Notes under the pieces: model-generated | What the model saw: the letters and a program-made list of their open reading frames with translations, nothing else | Database searches by the model: none | Told to the model about the DNA's origin: nothing | Shown here: positions 1-5,097 of the stretch, piece after piece | Position numbering within the stretch: the stretch's first letter is position 1 | Layout of the letters: each line of letters begins with the position of its first letter | Made by a program: the position numbers and the translations under genes | Origin: Alphaproteobacteria bacterium UBA6544 | GTDB taxonomy: Bacteria; Pseudomonadota; Alphaproteobacteria; UBA8366 | DNA: 5,097 nt | NCBI GenBank assembly: GCA_002434595.1 | Contig: DJKK01000210.1 | Location: 1 to 5,097, forward strand | Reading direction: 5' to 3'

Positions 1-15
1 ATGTTTTATTAACAT
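1..15. repeat. AT-rich palindrome at window edge
   Basis: ATGTT and AACAT form a perfect 5-bp inverted repeat around TTATT. It is AT-rich in otherwise GC-rich DNA and operator-like in shape. It begins at the first base of the window, so its full extent is unknown. A chance occurrence is quite possible. Confidence 0.2.
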
Positions 16-382
16 CGTCGAAGTGGCCGCCCGCCACCGGCAAAAGGTGCCGCTTGCGCGGTAAAATAGTCAGAGTTGCCATTGTCGCGTCTTCGTGACC
101 TGAGATGCCGCGAAAGGAATTCTTGAGCAACTCTATTTTCATGACCCCGTATCCGATTGTTATAACTGACGCCGATTTCTCAAGACTGGGAATGCAGTAT
201 CCGTGCCGGATTAAAGGCTCCTAACTTGATTAGTTTAGGGGCGTGCATGCGGCAGAAATTGCCGCTTTGGACCTATTGAAATCATGGCAATTCGGCAAAT
301 TTGACCGGCCACTAGGCAAAATTAGCCGCATGTCCGGCTGTGCGGTTCGGCGCTTACGGCAGCGCCTAGGAAACGAAACGCA

Positions 383-409
383 TCGACATTTACCATGCGC
401 GCATATAAA
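383..409 (+). promoter_or_regulatory. Candidate sigma-70-type promoter for the MarR gene
   Basis: TCGACA (383-388) matches five of six bases of the -35 consensus, and TATAAA (404-409) matches five of six of the -10 consensus. The 15-bp spacer is shorter than the usual 17. Transcription would begin near 416, leaving a leader of about 28 bases before ATG 444. This fits the downstream start and argues against translation from GTG 243. It is a pattern match only. Confidence 0.35.
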
Positions 410-443
410 ATGGCAGCTTGCATGTGCTGTGATGGATAGGGCG

Positions 444-932
444 ATGAGCGACGATCATGTTGACGCCGACGACTGGGAGCCCGCTGAATCTCCCGGATTT
501 CTCCTCTGGAACCTTGAGAACCACTGGCAACGCGAGCAGCGCCGCGCGCTAGCCCCTTTTGAGTTGACGACGGTGCAGTTCCTGCTCCTATCCGGCCTTA
601 GAGATGTAGGCGCTGAATCCGGGATATCCCAAATCGAACTTGCGCGGCGCTGTCGAACAGACCCGATGATGACCTCTCAGGTGGTACGGTTACTCGCCAA
701 AGAAGGACTTATCGAGCGGATACGCCAAGTGCGGGACAAGCGTGCATTCAACCTGCGGCTTTCCGAGGAGGGCCGCGCGGTTCAGCGCCTTGCTGCGTCG
801 GCTGTAGGTGCCGTTGAGACGCAGTTCTTTGCCGCACTTGGAGCCGACCTTCCCGCATTCTCCGACGCCCTTCGCTTCTTGGCCGGAGAACGTCCCAGAC
901 GACGCGTTCAGGCTGTCTCGCGTTCGACGTGA
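444..932 (+). CDS. MarR-family winged-helix transcriptional regulator
   Basis: This is a small DNA-binding regulator of 162 residues from ATG 444, the usual MarR length. Family knowledge says such proteins bind palindromic operators as dimers, often repress nearby genes and release DNA on binding a small ligand. Visible here are an N-terminal dimerisation helix with SPGFLLWNLENHW (16-28), a second helix near PFELTTVQFLLLSGL (38-52), a helix-turn-helix in which ISQIELARR (61-69) leads to the recognition helix DPMMTSQVVRLLAKEGLI (73-90), and a wing closing on the DKR...LRLSEEGR signature (98-111). The C-terminal helices follow and the tail is Arg-rich. ATG 444 is preferred over ATG 432 and GTG 243 because of length, codon bias and a promoter candidate at 383-409; the AGGG at 438-441 is an unusually close ribosome binding site. 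The last 25 bases overlap the convergent helicase gene. The ligand and targets cannot be read from the sequence. Confidence 0.88.
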   Translation: MSDDHVDADDWEPAESPGFLLWNLENHWQREQRRALAPFELTTVQFLLLSGLRDVGAESGISQIELARRCRTDPMMTSQVVRLLAKEGLIERIRQVRDKRAFNLRLSEEGRAVQRLAASAVGAVETQFFAALGADLPAFSDALRFLAGERPRRRVQAVSRST

Positions 933-3673
933 GGGGCTTTCGGCGGCTGGTTGAAGAAGCCGCGAACTGAGGCAACGGCTTCGGCTAGGCCAATACGCTG
1001 AATTTCCACACCTTCGGGAAAGGCGCCCGCAAGGCGTGAGGGCATCATCGGGTCGAGCATGACAAAAATGCCTCGGTCTCCTGCGCGCCGAATCATGCGA
1101 CCGTATGCTTGTTTCAGACGCAGCCGCGTCAGCATATCGTCATAGGCGCGCGCGCCGAACGCCTTCCGCCGCGCGCGATGCAGGATCGTGGGACGCGGCC
1201 AGGGAACGCGATCGAAGACGATCAGGCGAAGGCTGTGACCCGGGACGTCTACCCCGTCGCGCACCGCGTCTGTCCCCAGCAGGCAGGCGTCTTCTTCCGT
1301 GCGGAAGATATCAACCAGTGTTGGCAGGTTGAGACCGTCCACGTGCTGAGCGAGCAGTGTCAGGCCAGCTTGATCGAGTGGCTCAACAAGACGGCCGTGG
1401 ACCGCGCGGAGACGTGAGATCGCCGTAAACAGTCCAAGTGCCCCACCGCCGGACGAGAGGAAAAGTTCCCGGTAGGCCGCCGCTACCTGGTTGAGATCGT
1501 CTTTTCGAACGTCATTGACGACAAGAACGCGGGTCATTGCTGCGTAGTCGAACGGCGACGGTACTGCCGCCCTTAAGACGGGCGAAGCAAGATACGACGA
1601 CCCGGTGCGCGCCTCAGCCGCCGCCCAATCGGCCTCTGGATTGCCCGTGCCGTCGCGCAAAGTCGCCGATGTCACCACCACGCCATGAGATCCGCCGACG
1701 ACCACCTCGGCAAACGGCTGGGTTGGGTCCAGCCAGTGCCTTTGCATGCCGACATCGGCGTCGCGTCCCGCGTATCGATGCACGCTAAACCAATCAACGA
1801 AGCGTTCAGGGGTTTCGGCTGCGAGTGATTCAAGCATGCTGCGCCAAGCCCGTACAACGTCCTCGCCCCGGTACTGCAACGAGCGTACCATGGATTCTAT
1901 GCGCTGACGTGTCGCGGTCTCGAGCGAATCCGCTTCATCGTCGAGCCTCGTGACCAAAGACTCCCTTAACGCCTTAAGCGGTCGCGAGAGGCGAGATAGG
2001 CCGTCCGCAAGATTCGTTGCTGCCTCGAGTAGCTCCGGCGCTGGTTCGCCAAGGTCGCACTCGATGTCGAAGGGGCCGTCAACACCGTTGGCGCGAGCAT
2101 ACACCTGTCCTCGAACCGCGGCTAGAAACGCTTCGGCCGCTCCGCGTGCTTCGCCCTCGGCTATTCTTTGGCGCCAACCTTCGCCCGGCAATATCCCGGC
2201 GCCGCGCAAAACGTCGTCCAGCGCCGCTGCATCCTCTTCGCCCGTCAGCAGGTCTTCGATTCGGCGTTTCAGGCCTCGTGCACGTCCGGCACCCCGGCTT
2301 TCCGCGCCGCGCAACCATCGCCGCAGCTCCGCCGTCTCGCGGCCGCTGAGTAGCGCTGAAAAAGCGCTGTCCGCCGCTTCGAAGACATGATGCCCTTCAT
2401 CGAAGACGTAACGCGTCGGGCGGGAGCGGCCGTCGAGGCCACCCCGCGCCGCCTGAACCATGACCAGTGCGTGGTTAGCGATCACAAGATCGGCGCGCCG
2501 CGCGCGGCGCACGCCCCGCTCGATGTAGCATTTCTGGTAATGCTGGCATGCGGAATAGATGCATTCCCCATGGTGATCACTGAGATCAAGGGTCAATCGT
2601 CCACCAATGAGATCAATCAGCCAGGATGGAAAGTCACCGCCTGATAGATCTCCGTCTCTGGTACGCGCGGCCCAACGCGCCATCAATCCCAGCGCAATCG
2701 CATCCGGTCGGCGAACGGCGACGCCGCGCAGGGCTTCTTCCATGTTAAGAAGGCAGAGGTAGTTCTCCCGACCCTTCCGGACGACGACCCGCCGCGCCTT
2801 CACGGCCGGGTCCGGATAGAGGCGGTCAAGTTCCTGGTCAATCTGGTGCTGAAGGTTTCGAGTATAGGTCGAGAGCCAGACCGGTGCCTCGTTCTTTTCG
2901 GCCCACACGCTTGCCGGCGCGATGTAGCCAAGTGTCTTGCCTACCCCGGTGCCCGCCTCCGCCAGGATAAAGATCGGCTCGCCTTCCCGATCTCTCGGCC
3001 GGAAGGCGCCCGCTGCGGCAGATGCATAGTCGGCCTGGCTCGGACGCGCCTCAGAACTGCCGTCGAGCAATTGCGCTAGACGCCGGCGCGCCTCTTCCGG
3101 CTCGACCGCATGAGACGCTGGCGGCGGTGGCGGCGCATGCTCAGACCATTCCGGAAGGCGCCGCCAGACGTCAAGCCCGGCTGCAGGGGACCGCGCCGGA
3201 TCGGGATCCGCTTCTTCGCCGAGCGCTGCCAATACCGATGGACCCCAGCTCCAGCCGCCCCGCGCCATTGCCCAGGCGACCGGGCGTGAATCGGTTTGAT
3301 CGGTATCCGCCAGCTCGTTCAGTAATGCCTGGGCTGCCTGCACCAATCCAAGCGCGGCATCTGCTGGGCGGGGACCAACATCGATCTGCAAAGCGTCGCC
3401 CAACCCGCGCGGGGTTGGAACACAAAATTTGAGTGGCCGCACAAACGCAAACAACTCCAAAACATCAAAACATTGAAACCGTTTCAGTGAAAGCCGGTCC
3501 GCCATTCTTGGTCCATGACACAACAACGGCCTTACACCGTCCTTGAGGTGCTGTGCCGTGTCCTCAAACGAGAGTTCCTTGATCTCACCAGTTGAATCGA
3601 GCCAGGCCGCTGCCGAGAGGCCGACCGCGAGTGCGGGCGTATCGGGTAAGATAATTCTCGGAGGAAGGACCAT
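908..3673 (-). CDS. DinG/XPD-family iron-sulfur ATP-dependent DNA helicase
   Basis: This 921-residue superfamily 2 helicase belongs to the DinG/Rad3 group, enzymes that use ATP to unwind DNA 5' to 3' and resolve forks, R-loops or other structures in repair. After an N-terminal domain (about 1-175) and a five-proline linker (181-185) come a Q-motif-like RPSQADYA (210-217), Walker A GTGVGKT (241-247), motif Ia around LSTYTRNLQHQ (267-277), four iron-sulfur cysteines C307, C371, C376 and C382, the Walker B/DEAH variant DEGHH (425-429), an Arch-like insertion (about 440-650), motif III TSATL (668-672), motif V with RDGVDVPG (805-812) and motif VI QAYGRMIRRAGDRG (855-868). The CX4C and CX5C spacing of the last three cysteines is that of E. 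coli DinG. No motif is broken. ATG 3673 is the only likely start, since an in-frame TAA lies five codons upstream; the ribosome binding site is weak (GGA near 3680). The gene diverges from lysS and its end overlaps the MarR gene. Assignment to a DinG, rather than YoaA-like, role is not certain, so no symbol is given. Confidence 0.93.
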   Translation of the reverse strand: MVLPPRIILPDTPALAVGLSAAAWLDSTGEIKELSFEDTAQHLKDGVRPLLCHGPRMADRLSLKRFQCFDVLELFAFVRPLKFCVPTPRGLGDALQIDVGPRPADAALGLVQAAQALLNELADTDQTDSRPVAWAMARGGWSWGPSVLAALGEEADPDPARSPAAGLDVWRRLPEWSEHAPPPPPASHAVEPEEARRRLAQLLDGSSEARPSQADYASAAAGAFRPRDREGEPIFILAEAGTGVGKTLGYIAPASVWAEKNEAPVWLSTYTRNLQHQIDQELDRLYPDPAVKARRVVVRKGRENYLCLLNMEEALRGVAVRRPDAIALGLMARWAARTRDGDLSGGDFPSWLIDLIGGRLTLDLSDHHGECIYSACQHYQKCYIERGVRRARRADLVIANHALVMVQAARGGLDGRSRPTRYVFDEGHHVFEAADSAFSALLSGRETAELRRWLRGAESRGAGRARGLKRRIEDLLTGEEDAAALDDVLRGAGILPGEGWRQRIAEGEARGAAEAFLAAVRGQVYARANGVDGPFDIECDLGEPAPELLEAATNLADGLSRLSRPLKALRESLVTRLDDEADSLETATRQRIESMVRSLQYRGEDVVRAWRSMLESLAAETPERFVDWFSVHRYAGRDADVGMQRHWLDPTQPFAEVVVGGSHGVVVTSATLRDGTGNPEADWAAAEARTGSSYLASPVLRAAVPSPFDYAAMTRVLVVNDVRKDDLNQVAAAYRELFLSSGGGALGLFTAISRLRAVHGRLVEPLDQAGLTLLAQHVDGLNLPTLVDIFRTEEDACLLGTDAVRDGVDVPGHSLRLIVFDRVPWPRPTILHRARRKAFGARAYDDMLTRLRLKQAYGRMIRRAGDRGIFVMLDPMMPSRLAGAFPEGVEIQRIGLAEAVASVRGFFNQPPKAPHVERETA

Positions 3674-3700
3674 ATTGCGTCCATATTAGACAGTCGCAAC

Positions 3701-3724
3701 CGTTCCGTCTCGGTTGACGGAACG
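3701..3724. repeat. Perfect 9-bp inverted repeat, operator-like
   Basis: CGTTCCGTC (3701-3709) and GACGGAACG (3716-3724) are exact reverse complements separated by six bases. The right arm contains most of the TTGACG -35-like hexamer of the lysS promoter candidate, so a protein bound here would block RNA polymerase. An outer GTCGC (3693-3697) / GCGAC (3731-3735) pair extends the symmetry with unequal internal loops. No T-run follows on either strand, so it is not a typical intrinsic terminator. The binding protein is unknown. Confidence 0.55.
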
Positions 3725-3742
3725 AGAGGAGCGACATAGTGT
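3714..3742 (+). promoter_or_regulatory. Candidate lysS promoter
   Basis: TTGACG (3714-3719) matches five of six -35 consensus bases. At the optimal 17-bp spacing lies TAGTGT (3737-3742), which matches three of six -10 bases including the conserved TA and final T. Transcription would start near 3750, giving a leader of about 30 bases. The good -35 and weak -10 are common in alphaproteobacterial promoters. This is prediction by inspection. Confidence 0.4.
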
Positions 3743-3779
3743 CCCGCCCCGCGACAATACGGCAATCGAAGAAGAGATT

Positions 3780-5097
3780 ATGGCTGACGCACACGACCTC
3801 GCGATGCAAGCCAAGGCCTGGCCCTTCGAGGAGGCGCGCAAGGTCCTGAAGCGAATTGGCGGCGAGACACCCGAAAAAGGCTACGTGTTGTTCGAAACAG
3901 GCTACGGTCCGTCCGGCTTGCCGCATATAGGCACGTTCGGCGAGGTCCTGCGCACGAGCATGGTGCGCCGCGCCTTCCACGAGATTTCCGATATTCCGAC
4001 ACGGCTTTTTGCGTTCTCCGACGATATGGATGGATTTCGCAGTGTGCCGGACAACATTCCCGAACAGGAAATGATGGCCGAGCATCTCGGCAAACCGCTG
4101 ACCTCGGTTCCAGATCCTTTCGGCACGCATGACAGTTTTGGCCAGCATAACAACTCGCGTCTGATCGCGTTTCTTGATGATTTCGGATTCGACTATGAGT
4201 TCGTGAGCGCGACGGATTGCTATACGTCGGGAAAATTCGACGACGCCTTGCTGCAAATGCTGCGACGTTACGACGACGTGATGAGCATCATGCTCCCCTC
4301 GCTCGGCGAAGAACGGCAAAAAACTTACAGCCCCTTCCTGCCGGTATGTCAGAAAACCGGTCGGGTCCTGCAGGTTTCAGTCGTCGAAACGGATCCCGAT
4401 TCGGGTACCATCGTCTACCGCGACGACGACGGCGAGATGGTCGAGACACCAGTCACAGGGGGACGCTGCAAGGTGCAATGGAAGCCGGATTGGGCCATGC
4501 GGTGGTATGCGCTCGGTGTCGACTATGAGATGTCCGGCAAGGACCTTATCGATTCCGTCTACCTCTCAGGGCGCATTTGCCGCAACCTCGGCGGTCGACC
4601 GCCAGAGAGCTACACCTATGAGCTATTTCTGGACGAGAACGGCGAGAAGATTTCAAAGTCGCGGGGCAACGGTTTGACCATCGACGATTGGCTGACCTAT
4701 GCACCGAACGGCAGCCTTGCCCTGTTTATGTTTCAAAAGCCACGGACGGCAAAGCGGCTCTATTTCGACGTCATCCCGAAGGCCGTCGATGAGTATCTGA
4801 CGTTCTTACGCAAGTTTCCTGAGGAAGATGCGTCCAAGCGTCTCGCCAATCCGACATGGCATATCCATGGCGGCGAGCCGCCGGGTGAAGACGTACCTAT
4901 TACGTTCGGCCTGCTGCTGAACCTTGCGGGCGTTTGCAATACCGAAGACAAGGACGTCCTGTGGGGGTTCATCACGCGTTATGCGCCGGATGCCAGTCCT
5001 GAAACCGATGCTGTGCTCGATGAGCTGGTTGGGCGGGCGATCAACTACTACCGGGACTTCGTCAAGCCGACCAAGAAATACCGCGCGCCGAGTGCGG
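3780..5097 (+). CDS. Class I lysine--tRNA ligase (partial, 3' end outside window)
   Basis: This cytoplasmic enzyme attaches lysine to tRNA-Lys using ATP; it is essential where it is the only LysRS. The 439 residues seen belong to the archaeal-type class I form (also called LysK), not the common class II LysS fold. The Rossmann signature HIGH appears as PHIG (48-51) within GYGPSGLPHIG, and KMSKS as KISKS (290-294). Between them lie the family stretch SDDMDGFRSVP (80-90) and WKPDWAMRWYALGVDYE (234-250), followed by SGKDL, which is highly typical of class I LysRS. C190 and C230 flank the connective insertion. The family runs to about 530 residues, so roughly 90-100 residues of the C-terminal anticodon-binding domain are missing at the window edge only. 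No frameshift or internal stop is seen. ATG 3780 follows a GAAGAAGAG ribosome binding site (3768-3776) and gives a normal family N-terminus. The gene diverges from the helicase, and its promoter candidate overlaps a palindrome. Confidence 0.95.
   Translation, partial: MADAHDLAMQAKAWPFEEARKVLKRIGGETPEKGYVLFETGYGPSGLPHIGTFGEVLRTSMVRRAFHEISDIPTRLFAFSDDMDGFRSVPDNIPEQEMMAEHLGKPLTSVPDPFGTHDSFGQHNNSRLIAFLDDFGFDYEFVSATDCYTSGKFDDALLQMLRRYDDVMSIMLPSLGEERQKTYSPFLPVCQKTGRVLQVSVVETDPDSGTIVYRDDDGEMVETPVTGGRCKVQWKPDWAMRWYALGVDYEMSGKDLIDSVYLSGRICRNLGGRPPESYTYELFLDENGEKISKSRGNGLTIDDWLTYAPNGSLALFMFQKPRTAKRLYFDVIPKAVDEYLTFLRKFPEEDASKRLANPTWHIHGGEPPGEDVPITFGLLLNLAGVCNTEDKDVLWGFITRYAPDASPETDAVLDELVGRAINYYRDFVKPTKKYRAPSA

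Larger units (their letters stand above)
1..443. other. Upstream region with no supported gene
   Basis: No credible gene is seen in this 443-base stretch. An open frame starts with GTG at 243, just after a TAG at 231, and runs in frame into the MarR gene. Of its 67 extra codons, 33 end in G or C (49%), against 40 of the first 60 codons (67%) from ATG 444, and it uses TTA, CTA, ATA and AGG. I therefore read it as non-coding leader. A 39-codon open frame at 105-224 lacks a good ribosome binding site; its inner part from ATG 141 is discussed in the findings. Small palindromes include GTGGC/GCCAC (23-27 and 33-37), GTTATAAC (159-166) and CCTAA/TTAGG (220-224 and 235-239). None has the T-run of an intrinsic terminator. 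The left edge may be the intergenic tail of a gene outside the window. Confidence 0.5.
3674..3779. promoter_or_regulatory. Divergent control region between helicase and lysS
   Basis: All upstream signals for both genes must lie here or inside the opposite gene. It holds the inverted repeat at 3701-3724, the lysS promoter candidate at 3714-3742, two GCGACA copies 20 bp apart (3731 and 3751) and a purine-rich ribosome binding site for lysS (GAAGAAGAG, 3768-3776). For the helicase on the - strand, TTGCCG (3765-3760) and CACTAT (3741-3736), spaced 18 bp, form a weak promoter match. In that case the palindrome would lie in the helicase mRNA leader. Confidence 0.55.

Noticed and set aside
23..49. 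Nested GTGGC/GCCAC and CACC/GGTG hairpins as a terminator of an upstream gene
   Set aside because: Stems are only 4-5 bp, they compete with each other, and no U-rich tail follows on either strand.
943..963. GCGGCT/AGCCGC hairpin with 9-nt loop just after the MarR stop, as a terminator
   Set aside because: No T-run follows on either strand and it lies within conserved-looking helicase C-terminal coding sequence; in GC-rich DNA a 6-bp stem is unremarkable.
1950..2390. 146-codon open frame on the + strand inside the helicase gene
   Set aside because: Its product is low-complexity Ser/Arg/Pro/Ala-rich, typical of a shadow frame, and the opposite strand encodes the Arch-like region of an intact helicase.
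3585..4319. 244-codon open frame on the - strand across lysS, the intergenic region and the helicase start
   Set aside because: It is antisense to the clearly conserved lysS coding sequence and runs through both the divergent control region and the helicase start. The translation has no recognisable domain; such frames are common opposite GC-rich genes.
1..5097. CRISPR array, insertion sequence, tRNA/rRNA or a novel defence or biosynthetic system
   Set aside because: I saw no regularly spaced repeats, transposase, terminal inverted repeats, cloverleaf or unexplained multi-gene cluster. The three genes all fall in known families.

Overview
The window looks like ordinary chromosomal DNA from a GC-rich alphaproteobacterium. 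The evidence is a class I (archaeal-type) lysyl-tRNA synthetase, which in bacteria occurs mainly in alphaproteobacteria and spirochaetes, together with strongly GC-biased codon use in the large genes. The genus cannot be fixed from this sequence.

Layout: positions 1-443 hold no gene I can support. This stretch is AT-richer than the rest and carries small palindromes and a plausible promoter (383-409). A MarR-family winged-helix regulator follows on the + strand (444-932). Its 3' end overlaps by 25 bp, tail to tail, the 3' end of a large DinG/XPD-type iron-sulfur DNA helicase on the - strand (908-3673). A 106-bp divergent intergenic region (3674-3779) contains a perfect 9-bp inverted repeat overlapping a TTGACG -35-like hexamer. 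The class I lysyl-tRNA synthetase gene then starts at 3780 and runs off the window after 439 codons, probably lacking about the last fifth of the protein.

Functionally this is a transcription regulator of unknown target, a DNA-repair/replication-support helicase and an essential translation enzyme. They are not one operon: the helicase converges on the regulator and diverges from lysS. The only evident shared control point is the 3674-3779 region. I looked for a novel multi-gene system and did not find one. The observations most worth checking are the operator-like palindrome upstream of lysS, the uncharacterised N-terminal domain of the helicase, and the leader in front of the MarR gene.
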